A stretch of DNA of 64,000 nt, from assembly GCF_011516945.1 (NCBI RefSeq), contig NZ_WOTH01000013.1, positions 1 through 64,000 of the forward strand, read 5' to 3'. The stretch's first letter is position 1, and each line of letters starts with the position of its first letter. The DNA comes from Acetobacter estunensis (GTDB taxonomy: Bacteria > Pseudomonadota > Alphaproteobacteria > Acetobacterales > Acetobacteraceae). Both the position numbers and the translations under genes were made by a program. This document shows positions 8,248 through 20,618 of the stretch, piece after piece. Under the pieces are notes generated by a model. That model was given only the letters and a program-made list of their open reading frames with translations. It ran no database searches and was not told where the DNA came from.

Positions 8248-10391
8248 CATATCTGTTTCGATAATCGCGTGCAGGTCGTGGCATCGGCCGGATCTGGCAA
8301 GACTTCAATCATGGTGGCAAAGGCTGCGTACGCCATCCATCGTGGGTTTATGGCTCCGCAGAATATTGTTCTGATGGCTTTCAATAAAAAGGCAGCCGAG
8401 GAACTGAAGGATCGCGCCATTCGTGCTTTTGAACGCCTCGGCATGGATGGCAATGGCGTTGAGGCCACGACGTTTCATGCGTTGGGATTAGGCATTATCG
8501 GCAAGGCGACGGGTAAGAAACCCGATGTTCCAGCTTGGACGACTGATACCGGAGCCTCGTGCGAGAAGATCCTCGAGATTGTGGACTGCCTAAAAGATCA
8601 GTCCGATGAGTTCCGGACGCGGTGGGATATGTTTCGTATGGTCTTTGGTCGTGATCTGTCACCACCAGGTCAGCCCGTCGAGGGCGACGCCTGGGACAGA
8701 ATGGGGACGGCTCTGATTAAGACTCTGGATGGCCAGCGCGTGCGCAGCCAGGAAGAGGCCATTATCTGCAACTGGCTTTTTTATAATGGTGTTCATTACG
8801 AGTACGAGCGCCCTTATGAAACGGACACGGCAGACGTAGCGCATCGACAATACAAGCCTGATTTCTATTATCCCGACATTCTGCTGTATCACGAGCACTT
8901 CGCGTTGGATGCAGAGGGCAAAGCGCCGCCCCAGTTCAAGGACTACGTGGAAGGGGTGAAGTGGAAACGACAGCTCCATCACGACATGGGGACTGCGCTG
9001 ATTGAAACGACTTCACATCAGGTAAGAAACGGCGGTGTTTTTGAGCATCTTGCTCATGAACTGACGTCACGTGGCGTCAAATTGGATCCCAATCCGAACC
9101 GGCCTATTCCTCAGGGTGCGATAAGGCCAATGGAAGCGATGGAGCTTGCTTACCTGGTTCGCAGCTTTATCAGTCATGCGAAAAGCAACTGCCTCAATTC
9201 TACAGATTTGCGACGTCGTCTGGATGCCATGCCAGAAGGCTCATTCAAGTATCGCCATCGCATGTTTCTGGATCTTTTTGAGCCAATCATTGCGAACTGG
9301 GATCGTGCTTTGGCTGAAGACGGCGGGATCGACTTTGAAGACATGCTCAATATGGCAGTAGAACATGTTGAGCAGGGACGCTGCCAGGTTCCGTATGATC
9401 TGGTTATGGCGGATGAGTTCCAGGATGCGTCCCGCGCTCGTGCCCGTCTGTGTCGTGCGATGGTACAGAAACCGGGACGCCACTTCTTCGCCGTTGGCGA
9501 CGATTGGCAGTCGATCAACCGTTTCGCCGGAGCAGACGTGTCGGTCATGACAGACTTCGAACGCTGGTTCGATCATGGCCAGCTTCTGAAGCTGGAGCAG
9601 ACGTTTCGTTGCCCGCAGGCGCTGTGTGATGTCTCTAGTCATTTCGTCACTAAGAATCCGACACAGATCCGTAAGCGGGTGCATTCGGACACGCCAGCCG
9701 TCGGCCCCGTGCTCCAGGCACTCGAGGTAAGCAAAGAGCGTGAACTCGAACGAGCCGTCGGAGAATTTCTGGCCTCTCTCTACCAAGGAATATGTGCCGG
9801 ACACATTCCTTTGGGGCGGCACGGTAACGTATCAGTATTTTTTCTAGGACGTTATAGGGCCGATAACCGGAGCATCTGAGGCGCTGGAAATCTCAGTACG
9901 GCAGCAAGATTGAGCTATCTTTCGTGACGATTCACAGCTCAAAAGGCAGTGAAGCCGACTATGTCATTCTGCCATCAATGATCAGCCGTTTACGCGGCCT
10001 TAGTTTTCCAAGTACGCGGACGGATGATCCTGTACTGCAGATGGCCATGCCCTCGGGTGATAACTTTCCTCAAGGTGAAGAGCGACGGCTGTTTTATGTG
10101 GCACTGACGCGTGCTCGCCGGTCGGTGATCATGTTCACGGTTAAGGGTGAGCGCTCCACCTTTCTCGATGAACTAGTCGCTGACAAAGCGGTCACAGTGA
10201 CGAATCTCCATGGGGAGAAGATTGAGGAGCAGCGATGTCCGGCATGTAAGCGAGGAGTGATTGTCACACGGACAGGACCCTTTGGTGAGTTCCAAAGCTG
10301 CTCCAACTATCCTGCGTGTGAGTATAAACCGTCCTCAAAAGATTATTCTAAAAATAGAAAAAAACTCTCTGAAATCCTCTCTCATCTGTGA
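8248..10391 (+). pseudogene. UvrD/HelD-like helicase with zinc-finger tail, truncated and frameshifted
   Basis: This is an SF1 DNA helicase related to helicase IV. Homologous sequence begins about ICFDNRVQVVASAGSGKTS (Walker A, about 8251-8307) with an in-frame TGA at 8215-8217, so the N-terminal region is missing. Motif II reads MADEFQDASRAR and motif III reads VGDDWQSINRF. The frame breaks near 9867: RYRADN continues one base out of phase as PEHLRRWKSQYGSKIEL and on to TIHSSKGSEADYV and LTRARRSV (9924-10391). One added C in AACCGG would join the frames. The tail has a topoisomerase-type zinc finger (CPACKRG then CSNYPACEY). It may be a genuine mutation or a sequencing error; the missing 5' end argues for a pseudogene. 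Confidence 0.8.
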
Positions 10392-10700
10392 GTGACGAGG
10401 TGGTTCTGGTTCTCTCCGACGCATAGAGAATTAACCGAAAGAAGATGCGGACGTTTCAGTGCGGTAGTTTTAAAATAACGCTTGAAATCTTCCGTATGCT
10501 TCATGGTCTCGTCGGTCTCCTGATACGAACTTAAAACGCTCAGATGACCGGCACAAAACCATTACAAGTGGCGGGTTCGAAGAATCGTTGATTGAAGACC
10601 TTTCTGCCTGATTTTGGGCTTATAGTCTGGTATTGAAGGCTCTGTATGGTGATTTTTACTCTGCGTTTTAAACAGAGAGAGGGTTTCATGCTCTGGATTG
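10392..10700. other. Non-coding stretch between helicase relic and IS remnant
   Basis: No convincing gene is present. The reading frames are short and interrupted, and I recognise no structured RNA or site here. Confidence 0.5.
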
Positions 10701-11400
10701 CTACGCGGCGGCGTTAATCCGCTCCAAGAGGAGAAAGCGGCGCATATTATAGACGATGGTGGCTCGAGCGATGCCTACAGTCCGGACGAACAGCCCCGTC
10801 TGTGATTTCTGATCGGCAAAGACATTCTCGACATGCGGCCGGATGATGAACTTTCCGGCATTGGAGCGTTGGGTGTGCCAGGGCATAGGCTTGAGATGCA
10901 GCTTCTTGCGATGGATTTTTTAGACAAAGCTTTGCTTTTCCATGAAGTCCTCATTGGCTTTTGAACGGGAGACTGTGTTTGCCCAAAGTATTGAGGCTGT
11001 ATTGGTTTTATCAAGCAAGCCTTCTCTCAATCGCGCACCATCACTGGCGGCGGCATCTGTCGTCTTCTATTTGCGGAGCAGACGAAACTTCCGGTCGATG
11101 GAAATATGAGATTTGTAGCCAAAGAACGGGATGGCCACGTCTGTTGCGGGCATACTCCCGTCCTCCTTTCGTTTCGCTTTCGTGAACTTCAACGTCCAGC
11201 GCGCATGACGGTCCTTGTGGGACAGCTTGGAGGCTTGTCCTGCCTGTCCCTGTGGGATCCGTCGGATCCATCCTTCCCGCAGATCCGCCTTTTCATCGTT
11301 GGTATTGCGCTACTTTGGGGCTGCTACCAATGTTGCAGCCAGAATCTGGCCTGACATCGACAGATACGGGCGATGATCATGTTTGTGGAGAAGACGCGTC
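10700..11400 (-). mobile_element. Decayed IS5-family transposase
   Basis: Minus-strand fragments in several frames read like an IS5-family DDE transposase. From N to C they are AGRMDPTDPTGTG, KLSHKDRHARWTLKFTKAK, ATDVAIPFFGYKSHISIDRKF, GARLREGLLDKTNTASI with LWANTVSRSKANEDFMEKQ and a stop, then IRPHVENVFADQKSQTG with LFVRTVGIARA and the terminal ERINAAA. The usual WADTAYRS aspartate is asparagine here, and about six residues are missing after GIARAT. Stops and frameshifts occur throughout, and the N-terminal part is incomplete, so the element cannot encode its own transposase. Confidence 0.7.
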
Positions 11401-11429
11401 CTCTCGATTCGAATCCGATTCGCGCAGAA

Positions 11430-11845
11430 AGTGATTATTTTTACATCATTTGAATTTATGCCTTTTTATTTGAAGTAAATAAATAATTGAAATAAAATTA
11501 GAATATTCATTATCGTATTAGAGTAATATCGTATAACTTCAATTTATTTTATTGTTTATTTGAACATATTGAGTAATTTTTTCTCCTTTTCATATTTATA
11601 TTAAAAATATGAGCGAATGTTATTTTTAAGTTCAAGGGTTGGAAATTGCTAAGCCGCATATATTCACGTGTCAAGTCGATAATATATGAAAATATACATA
11701 TTAATACATAATTTTGGCAACAAACCGAAGAATTAGGCACTATTTTTTGCTGATTATCAGGAGTTTTTTCTATATTTGTACAGATAAAAATATTTTATTG
11801 TTTTAAGTCACGTTTTTTCGAGATATACCATTAGCATCAGAGGCG
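11430..11845. other. AT-rich block without genes
   Basis: About 400 bases have far lower GC content than the flanks, with long A/T runs (for example 11455-11560). No credible coding sequence is present; a 63-codon minus-strand frame (11549-11740) is what random AT-rich DNA gives. Its place, directly before the AlpA-like gene and near the integrase, suggests a regulatory or recombination region. That role is inferred. Confidence 0.6.
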
Positions 11846-11910
11846 ATATGCCTCGATATACTCTAATTTTAAAAGTAATTATTGGAGTATATGTTTTCTC
11901 GGAGGTAATG

Positions 11911-12102
11911 ATGGCAGAAAATCTTCTGACAATTGCTCAGGTGTGCGAACGCGTGTCTATGTCGGCGTCTCACATACGCAAAAGGATTAAGCTGGGAAAA
12001 TTTCCAGCGGCGACGCACAGGTTGAGCACACGTATGGTGAGATGGAGCGAAAGCAGCATTAATGAATGGATTGAAAAGACGCACGAGCAGAAAAAACACT
12101 AA
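11911..12102 (+). CDS. AlpA-like helix-turn-helix regulator/excisionase
   Basis: A protein of 63 residues with a MerR/AlpA-type winged helix: LLTIAQVCERVSMSASHIRK is the helix-turn-helix and is followed by KLGKFPAATHRLSTRMVRWS and a short helix ending in INEWIEKTHEQKK. AlpA proteins activate integrase or excision genes of P4-like islands. I chose ATG 11911 because GGAGG (11901-11905) lies five bases upstream; ATG 11908 is also possible, and the longer frame from 11848 has no such signal. The gene converges on the integrase with an 87-base gap. Confidence 0.8.
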   Translation: MAENLLTIAQVCERVSMSASHIRKRIKLGKFPAATHRLSTRMVRWSESSINEWIEKTHEQKKH

Positions 12103-12189
12103 ACTGTTGAATATAAAACAGAATAACTCATGACTCATGTGTAGAATGAAATGAATGGAAGAATTTACTCGATACGACGATCACCGACC

Positions 12190-13398
12190 TCACCGTTTTC
12201 TGTGTTGTAGAAGTGTCACGGCGTCGGCTGCGTCTGACATCAGAAGATCGGCCCATATCTGAGCCAGCTCCTGCCGACGTTCCATATGCAGAGCCCGGTT
12301 ATACGCGGCTTCAACTCTGTTTTGATTTGAGTGTGCCAGCATAAGATCAATGACAGCTCTGTCCTGCGGATAATGCTCGTTCATGATGGACGAAAACGAA
12401 GCACGAAAACCATGTGGCACCTGTCTGCCAGCGTAGCCTGCCCGCTGCAGAAGATAACCGAGAGCGTTTTCGCTCATCGGGCGATGGGCCCACCGCGCAT
12501 TAGGAAAAACAAGAGGGCCTCTGCCCGTCAGCGTAAAGACCGCATCAAGAATGTCCCGTGCCTGACGCGATAAGGGAACAACGTGCTCACGCCGCATCTT
12601 CATGCGCTCTGCTGGAATGACCCAGGTGGTTCTGTCCGCAGACACCTCATGCCAGGCCATTGCATGTACTTCACCGGGACGCACAGCAGTCAAAGCCAGA
12701 AAACGCATCGCCAGAAGCGTAACCGGATGGGCCGGGATGGCTTCGACGTCCTGGAAGAGCTGTCTTAGCGCATCAAGATCAATGAGGGCAGGTTGCCGTC
12801 CTTTCTTCAGAGGAGCCAGAGCGCCTTTGATAACGGCGGCGGGATCATGAGAACCCAGCCCATGCGCGATACCGAACAGAAAAATTGCACTTAATCTCTG
12901 TCTGATCCGGCGCGCCGTTTCCTTCGCACGCCCAGCTTCAATTTTCCTGATTGCTTCAAGGACCATCGGAGCAGTGATATCGTCCAAGTCGATGTGCCCC
13001 AGATGCGGCCAGATCAGACGCTGAAGACTCGTTCGAACGTCTTCACTGTGTCGGGGTGTCCACCGGGCAGATTGAGTCTGAATCCACATTTCGCCGACAT
13101 GCTGCAGCTGTCTATCAGTGCGCCTGGCTTGCGCTTGTCTCTGACGACGGGTCAGAGATGGATCACGGCCCGCCCGCAGCTCCGCGCGTGCCTGATCACG
13201 GGCGTCACGGGCCGCTGCAAGCGTCACCTCAGGGTAAGCGCCAAAAGCGAGCAGCTTTTCCCGCCCACCAAAGCGATACTTCATGCGCCACAGACGCGAG
13301 CCATTTTTCTGGACCAGAATGAACAGTCCGCCTGTATCGGCAAGCTTGTATGGCTTCTCTCGGGGTGCGAGGCGACGCAGCTGAACGTCTGTCAGCAT
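12190..13398 (-). CDS. P4-type tyrosine integrase
   Basis: A site-specific recombinase of about 402 residues that inserts and excises the island. The N-terminal arm-binding domain (DUF4102) begins MLTDVQLRRLAPREKPYKLA and contains GGLFILVQKNGSRLWRMKYR. The catalytic domain shows TAVRPGEVHAMAW (first Arg), PHGFRASFSS (His-x-x-Arg box), then MLAHSNQNRVEAAYNR with the nucleophilic tyrosine. A longer frame reaches 13449, but homologues start at MLTD (13398). The gene lies about 155 bases from the 3' end of tRNA-Ser, in the same direction, the usual arrangement for islands integrated in tRNA genes. All catalytic residues appear present. Confidence 0.93.
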   Translation of the reverse strand: MLTDVQLRRLAPREKPYKLADTGGLFILVQKNGSRLWRMKYRFGGREKLLAFGAYPEVTLAAARDARDQARAELRAGRDPSLTRRQRQAQARRTDRQLQHVGEMWIQTQSARWTPRHSEDVRTSLQRLIWPHLGHIDLDDITAPMVLEAIRKIEAGRAKETARRIRQRLSAIFLFGIAHGLGSHDPAAVIKGALAPLKKGRQPALIDLDALRQLFQDVEAIPAHPVTLLAMRFLALTAVRPGEVHAMAWHEVSADRTTWVIPAERMKMRREHVVPLSRQARDILDAVFTLTGRGPLVFPNARWAHRPMSENALGYLLQRAGYAGRQVPHGFRASFSSIMNEHYPQDRAVIDLMLAHSNQNRVEAAYNRALHMERRQELAQIWADLLMSDAADAVTLLQHRKR

Positions 13399-13552
13399 TG
13401 ATACCCCAACACCAGAAATGATACCCCCATATCTACCCCCACAATGCATGAGCTTGAAGGAACATCACAGCGCGTCATAGAGCACATAAACGGCAGAAAA
13501 CTGCCAGCCTTTCTGTGCTTGAAACGCTATAGACTGCTATGGGATATATCAA

Positions 13553-13642
<90 letters not shown>

Positions 13643-13880
13643 ACACGCCTTGCGGCGTTGCCAGCGGCTTTTAGGGAAACCCGATGGGAATGACAAGAGC
13701 CATTTTCATCTTCCGGCGTTTCCTGTTGACGGATCGGCATGACGCCGCGTAAAAGCGCCACTCCGCCACCATAAGGCGGGGCAGGCCGCGTATGACGGTC
13801 AACGAGAAGAAGCGACTGGACTGATCGCCTGTGTGAAAGCGCCGCGAGAGGTCGATTGATCGGAAAGAGACAGTTTCAGA

Positions 13881-14195
13881 ATGTTCGCAGTCATCCGCAC
13901 CGGCGGCAAGCAGTATCGCGTTACACCGAACGCCGTTCTCAAGGTCGAGAAGCTTGAGGGTGAGGCCGGTTCGACCATCACCTTCTCCGAAGTCCTCGCA
14001 GTAGGCGGTGAAGCCGGCACAACCATCGGCGCGCCTCTCGTGGCAGGTGCCACGGTGACGGCTACGGTCGTCGCACAGGATCGTCTTCCCAAGGTGATCA
14101 TCTTCAAGAAGCGTCGCCGGCAGAACAGCCGCCGCAAGAACGGTCACCGTCAGCCGGTCACCGTCCTGCGCATCAGCGAGATCAAGGCTGCCTGA
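13881..14195 (+). CDS. rplU: 50S ribosomal protein L21
   Basis: A protein of 104 residues beginning [20 protein letters not shown], the strongly conserved L21 start, with the basic [16 protein letters not shown] segment near the end that contacts 23S rRNA. It is followed 60 bases later by rpmA, the standard L21-L27-Obg order. The 238-base gap between the tRNA and this gene presumably holds the operon promoter; I could not define its elements. Confidence 0.97.
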   Translation: MFAVIRTGGKQYRVTPNAVLKVEKLEGEAGSTITFSEVLAVGGEAGTTIGAPLVAGATVTATVVAQDRLPKVIIFKKRRRQNSRRKNGHRQPVTVLRISEIKAA

Positions 14196-14255
14196 TTTCT
14201 CTCCCTAGTAAGGGATTGAAGATTTCAGGCGGCAAGACACTAAGGAGCAAGACTT

Positions 14256-14525
14256 ATGGCACAAAAAAAGGCAGGCGGTTCATCCCGCAACGGACGCGAC
14301 AGCGCAGGCCGTCGTCTCGGTGTGAAGAAGTTCGGCGGCGAAGCCGTCGTGGCCGGCAACATCATCGTCCGTCAGCGCGGCACGAAGATGCTCGCTGGTG
14401 AGAATGTTGGCGTGGGTCGTGATCACACACTGTTCGCGCTGACTGACGGAAGCGTGCGTTTCCAGCGTCGTGCAAATAGCCGTGTTCATGTTTCGGTCGA
14501 AGCACTGCCGATCGCGGCCGAGTAA
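14256..14525 (+). CDS. rpmA: 50S ribosomal protein L27
   Basis: A protein of 89 residues starting [20 protein letters not shown], typical of L27, whose N-terminal tail reaches the peptidyl-transferase centre of the ribosome. The tail is of the proteobacterial type, without the cleaved N-terminal extension seen in Firmicutes. It lies between rplU and obg; a clear intrinsic terminator follows. Confidence 0.97.
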   Translation: MAQKKAGGSSRNGRDSAGRRLGVKKFGGEAVVAGNIIVRQRGTKMLAGENVGVGRDHTLFALTDGSVRFQRRANSRVHVSVEALPIAAE

Positions 14526-16783
<2,258 letters not shown>

Positions 16784-16791
16784 ATTACTTT

Positions 16792-16819
16792 GTCCGGGCC
16801 ACTAAGAGGTGGCCCGGAC
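16792..16819. terminator. Hairpin between convergent proB and gatB
   Basis: GTCCGGGCCAC, loop TAAGAG, GTGGCCCGGAC is a perfect 11-base-pair stem placed between two converging genes. It lacks a strong T run on either side, so it may be a bidirectional but weak terminator. Confidence 0.65.
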
Positions 16820-16827
16820 AGACGCCA

Positions 16828-18282
16828 TCAGGCGTCCAGCTTTTTGCGAAGGATGTCGTTGACGATGGCCGGGTTGGCTTTGCCTCCGGTTGCCTTCATC
16901 ATCTGGCCGACAAAGAAGCCGAAGAGCTTGTCTTTGCCGCCACGGTATTCCGCCACCTTATCAGCATGTTTCGTGATGATGTCATCGGCTGCGGTTTCAA
17001 GGGCACCCGTATCCGTCACCTGCCGCAGGCCTTTGCGCTCCACGATTTCGAGCGGTGCTTCACCTGTTTCGAACATCGTCTCCAGCACATCCTTGGCGAT
17101 CTTGCCATTGATTGTGCCGTCCGCGATCAGATCCAGCATCGCGCCTAGATTTTCCGAACTAACCGGGCTTTCTTCGATCGACTTTCCCGTGCGGTTGAGG
17201 GCCGCAAAGAAATCCCCTGTTACCCACGCACTAGCGGATTTGCCGTCACGACCTTTGGCCACGCGCTCATAAAAATCCGCTGTGGGTTGCTCAGCCACGA
17301 GAACGCCAGCATCATAAGCCGTGATGCCATACTCCTGCTGAAAGCGTGCGCGTTTCTCGTCAGGTAATTCAGGCAGGGTCTGCTTGAGCTGATCCACCCA
17401 ATCCTGTTCGATCACGAGAGGAAGCAGGTCCGGGTCAGGGAAGTAGCGGTAATCGTGCGCATCTTCCTTGGAACGCAGGGAGCGTGTTTCGCCCTTGTTC
17501 GGATCGAACAGGCGCGTTTCCTGATCCACTTCGCCGCCGGCTTCCCAGATCTCGATCTGGCGTGTGGCTTCGATCTCGATGGCCTGCATGACAAAGCGGA
17601 TCGAGTTGACATTCTTGATCTCGCACCGTGTGCGGAACGGCTCTCCGGCCTTGCGCACAGAGACATTCACGTCGGCACGCATGGAGCCTTCTTCCATGTT
17701 GCCGTCACAGGTGCCGAGATAACGCAGGATCTGACGCAGTTTGCGCAGATAGGCGCCAGCTTCTTCGGGAGAGCGGATATCGGGTTCGCTGACGATTTCC
17801 ATCAGGGCGACACCGGCGCGGTTGAGATCCACGAAAGAGCGTTTCGGATCCTGATCGTGCATCAGTTTGCCCGCATCCTGTTCAAGATGCAGGCGCGTGA
17901 TGCCGATTTCGCGCGTACTGCCATCCGAAAGCTCGATCAAGACGATGCCCGTGCCGATGATCGGATGCTCGAACTGGCTGATCTGATATCCGGTGGGAAG
18001 ATCCGCGTAGAAGTAGTTCTTGCGGTCGAACCGGCTTTCCAGGTTGATGTGCGCCTTCAGGCCAAGACCAGTGCGGACGGCCTGTCGCACACATTCCTGA
18101 TTGATGACCGGCAACATGCCCGGGAAACCGGCGTCAATGAGACTCACATGTGAGTTCGGTTCCCCTCCGAAGAGGGTGGACGCGCCCGAGAACAGCTTGG
18201 ACTGGCTGATGACCTGAGCATGTACCTCAAGTCCAACGACGATTTCCCAAATACCGGTGTTGCCTTCAAGTGTGTAGGTCAT
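16828..18282 (-). CDS. gatB: Asp/Glu-tRNA amidotransferase subunit B
   Basis: A protein of 484 residues, the tRNA-binding and kinase-like subunit of GatCAB, which amidates Glu-tRNA(Gln) or Asp-tRNA(Asn). Signature segments are [50 protein letters not shown] and the C-terminal YqeY-like tail ending [19 protein letters not shown]. It is the last gene of the gatC-gatA-gatB operon and overlaps gatA by four bases. Confidence 0.96.
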   Translation of the reverse strand: MTYTLEGNTGIWEIVVGLEVHAQVISQSKLFSGASTLFGGEPNSHVSLIDAGFPGMLPVINQECVRQAVRTGLGLKAHINLESRFDRKNYFYADLPTGYQISQFEHPIIGTGIVLIELSDGSTREIGITRLHLEQDAGKLMHDQDPKRSFVDLNRAGVALMEIVSEPDIRSPEEAGAYLRKLRQILRYLGTCDGNMEEGSMRADVNVSVRKAGEPFRTRCEIKNVNSIRFVMQAIEIEATRQIEIWEAGGEVDQETRLFDPNKGETRSLRSKEDAHDYRYFPDPDLLPLVIEQDWVDQLKQTLPELPDEKRARFQQEYGITAYDAGVLVAEQPTADFYERVAKGRDGKSASAWVTGDFFAALNRTGKSIEESPVSSENLGAMLDLIADGTINGKIAKDVLETMFETGEAPLEIVERKGLRQVTDTGALETAADDIITKHADKVAEYRGGKDKLFGFFVGQMMKATGGKANPAIVNDILRKKLDA

Positions 18283-19763
18283 GCATCCGCTCCCGCCCGC
18301 AAATCCGGACGAGCCGTGAATCCGGCGGCCTTTTCCAAGCCCGAACCCACGGCAATCAGTGTTTCTTCATCAAAGTGGCGACCGATCAATTGAAGCCCGA
18401 GGGGCAGGCCCTGACTGTCGAGACCGATCGGCAATGACATTCCGGGTTGCCCCGCCATGCTGGCCGGAACGGTGAAGACATCATTGAGATACATCTGCAC
18501 CGGGTCGACTGGCTTCTCGTCGCGACGGAAGGCGGCCGTCGGGGCCGTCGGCGTCAGCAATACGTCCACTTTTTCGAAAGCTTCCGTGAAATCACGACGG
18601 ATCAGTGTGCGGACTTTCTGCGCCTTCAGATAGTAGGCATCGTAGTAACCTGCGGACAGAACGTAGGTGCCCACCAGAATACGGCGGCGCACTTCCTCGC
18701 CAAAGCCATCGTGACGCGTCTTTTCATACATCTCGTCGAGGCTTGTGGCACCTTCGGCCCGAACGCCGAAGCGTACGCCGTCATAGCGGGCGAGGTTGGA
18801 CGAGCATTCAGCGGGTGCGATGATATAGTAGGTCGCCAGCCCATATTTCGTGTGGGGCAGGGAGACGTCCACGATCTCACATCCAGCCTCACGCAGCATG
18901 TCGATGCCTTTCTGCCAGACCGCGAGGATTTCCTCGGACATACCGGACGCACGATATTCGGCCGGGATGCCGACACGCAGACCTTTGAGGCTCCGACCAC
19001 AGGCTGCCCTGTAATCCGGCACAGGAAGATTGGCCGAGGTGCTGTCCTTCGGGTCGTGACCCGCCATCGCGCCGAGCATGATGGCAGCGTCTTCCACTGT
19101 GCGGGTCATTGGTCCCGCCTGATCCAGCGAGCTTGCGAAGGCGATCGTGCCCCAGCGGCTGCATCGTCCATAGGTGGGCTTGAGACCGACGATACCGCAA
19201 TAGGCGGCCGGTTGGCGGATGGAGCCGCCGGTGTCGGTGCCCGTCGCACCCATCGCCAGATGTGCGGCTACGGCAGCGGCCGATCCACCGGATGATCCAC
19301 CCGGAACCAACGGGGACGGATCATTCGCACGGTGCCAGGGGTTCTCGACTTCTCCGAAAGCGGACGTGAGATTGGCCGATCCCATGGCGAATTCATCAAG
19401 GTTGGTCTTGCCGAGGAAGATCGCTCCGTTCTTGAGCAATTTCGCCGTCACCGTGCTCTCATAGGGAGGGATGAAATTGGCGAGGATTTTGCTGGCGGCC
19501 GTGGTTTTTACGCCATCGGTGCAGAACAGATCCTTCACCCCAAGCGGGATTCCGGTGAGAACGGGTGCCTCTCCAACTGCGAGTGCTGCGTCAGCTTTTG
19601 TCGCGGCATCGAGAGCCTTGTCGGGCATTGGCGTGATGTAGGCGTTGAGACGTCCATTCAGCGCTTCAATGGCGGTGGTGTGCGCCAGCGTCAGTTCGAC
19701 CGCCGAAAAGTCCTTTTTTCGGAGACCGTCAGCCGCCTGTGCGATCGTGAGATCTGTCAGCAT
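18279..19763 (-). CDS. gatA: Asp/Glu-tRNA amidotransferase subunit A
   Basis: The glutaminase subunit of GatCAB, 494 residues, which releases ammonia for transfer to the charged tRNA. The amidase signature is present: [18 protein letters not shown] with the catalytic lysine, [13 protein letters not shown] with the cis-serine, and [15 protein letters not shown] with the nucleophilic serine. It starts on the last base of the gatC stop codon and overlaps gatB by four bases. Confidence 0.96.
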   Translation of the reverse strand: MLTDLTIAQAADGLRKKDFSAVELTLAHTTAIEALNGRLNAYITPMPDKALDAATKADAALAVGEAPVLTGIPLGVKDLFCTDGVKTTAASKILANFIPPYESTVTAKLLKNGAIFLGKTNLDEFAMGSANLTSAFGEVENPWHRANDPSPLVPGGSSGGSAAAVAAHLAMGATGTDTGGSIRQPAAYCGIVGLKPTYGRCSRWGTIAFASSLDQAGPMTRTVEDAAIMLGAMAGHDPKDSTSANLPVPDYRAACGRSLKGLRVGIPAEYRASGMSEEILAVWQKGIDMLREAGCEIVDVSLPHTKYGLATYYIIAPAECSSNLARYDGVRFGVRAEGATSLDEMYEKTRHDGFGEEVRRRILVGTYVLSAGYYDAYYLKAQKVRTLIRRDFTEAFEKVDVLLTPTAPTAAFRRDEKPVDPVQMYLNDVFTVPASMAGQPGMSLPIGLDSQGLPLGLQLIGRHFDEETLIAVGSGLEKAAGFTARPDLRAGADA

Positions 19764-20053
19764 TATTCGACCACCTTGGGAACAGTAAAGAAGGGACCTT
19801 CGCGGTCTGGCGCATTGGACAGCACCTTGTCCTGACAGTTGCCATCCGTCACGGCATCCACGCGGGGGGCAAGGGCTGTATTGACGGCTGTGCCCACCAT
19901 TGGCGGCACGCCTTCCACGTTGACTTCATCCAGAATCTCGATCCAGCCGAGGATTCCTCCGAGCTGCGTGCGCACAGCTTCGATTTCCTGATCGTCAAGC
20001 CCGATGCGGGCGAGCTTGGCTATGCGTCTCGTGGTCGCGGGATCGAGCGACAT
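19763..20053 (-). CDS. gatC: Asp/Glu-tRNA amidotransferase subunit C
   Basis: A 96-residue subunit that stabilises the GatAB complex. It begins [20 protein letters not shown] and ends with FFTVPKVVE, as in other GatC proteins. It is the first gene of the operon; the 72 bases between it and divergent ruvX must hold both promoters. Confidence 0.93.
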   Translation of the reverse strand: MSLDPATTRRIAKLARIGLDDQEIEAVRTQLGGILGWIEILDEVNVEGVPPMVGTAVNTALAPRVDAVTDGNCQDKVLSNAPDREGPFFTVPKVVE

Positions 20054-20125
20054 GAAGTAGAACTCTCAACTCAAGGGAAAAAAAGTGCTGGCGTTGCCAC
20101 CGGCCCGGTAACATACCGTCAAGCC

Positions 20126-20611
20126 ATGGCACTGTTCAACATGGCGCAACTGATGGAAGAGCTGTCACCCGGTCAGCGTCTTCTCGGGATCGATCCCGGC
20201 TCCCGTACGATCGGGTTGGCGCTTTCGGATGTGATGCGCATGGTTGCGTCGCCTTGTGGTGTGGTGAAGCGCGGCAAACTCTCTGTCGTGGCGGACGAAA
20301 TCCAGAAAATCATAAGCCGCGAAGACGTGGGGGGCATGGTTGTGGGGCTGCCACTTTCGCTGGATGGTAGTTTTGGCCCAGCAGCGCAGGCGGCGCGAGA
20401 TTGGGCGTTGGCGCTCTCTGAGCGTCTGGGGATTCGAGCGGCTGTGTGGGATGAGCGCTTCTCGTCTTCTGTGGTGAACCGCCTCCTTGTGGGGGAGGCG
20501 GATCTTTCACGAAAAAGGCGGCAAGAGGTCGTGGATAAACTGGCGGCCGCTTACATGCTGCAAGGTGTTCTGGATCATCACGCCCTGCGTATTGCTCCAG
20601 AACAAGAATGA
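20126..20611 (+). CDS. ruvX: RuvX/YqgF family RNase H-like protein
   Basis: A protein of 161 residues with an RNase H-like fold, LLGIDPGSRTIGLALSD at residues 18-34 giving the first catalytic aspartate, VVGLPLSLDGSFGP in the middle and VWDERFSSS near residue 115. The family is implicated in pre-16S rRNA 5' end processing. It is divergent from gatC. Confidence 0.9.
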   Translation: MALFNMAQLMEELSPGQRLLGIDPGSRTIGLALSDVMRMVASPCGVVKRGKLSVVADEIQKIISREDVGGMVVGLPLSLDGSFGPAAQAARDWALALSERLGIRAAVWDERFSSSVVNRLLVGEADLSRKRRQEVVDKLAAAYMLQGVLDHHALRIAPEQE

Positions 20612-20618
20612 AAGAGTT

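Noticed and set aside
11549-11740. 63-codon minus frame in the AT-rich block
   Set aside because: Low-complexity Ile/Asn/Lys/Phe composition typical of random AT-rich DNA; no convincing start signal.
1-13550. CRISPR array in the defence island
   Set aside because: No regularly spaced direct repeats were seen, and no cas genes are present.
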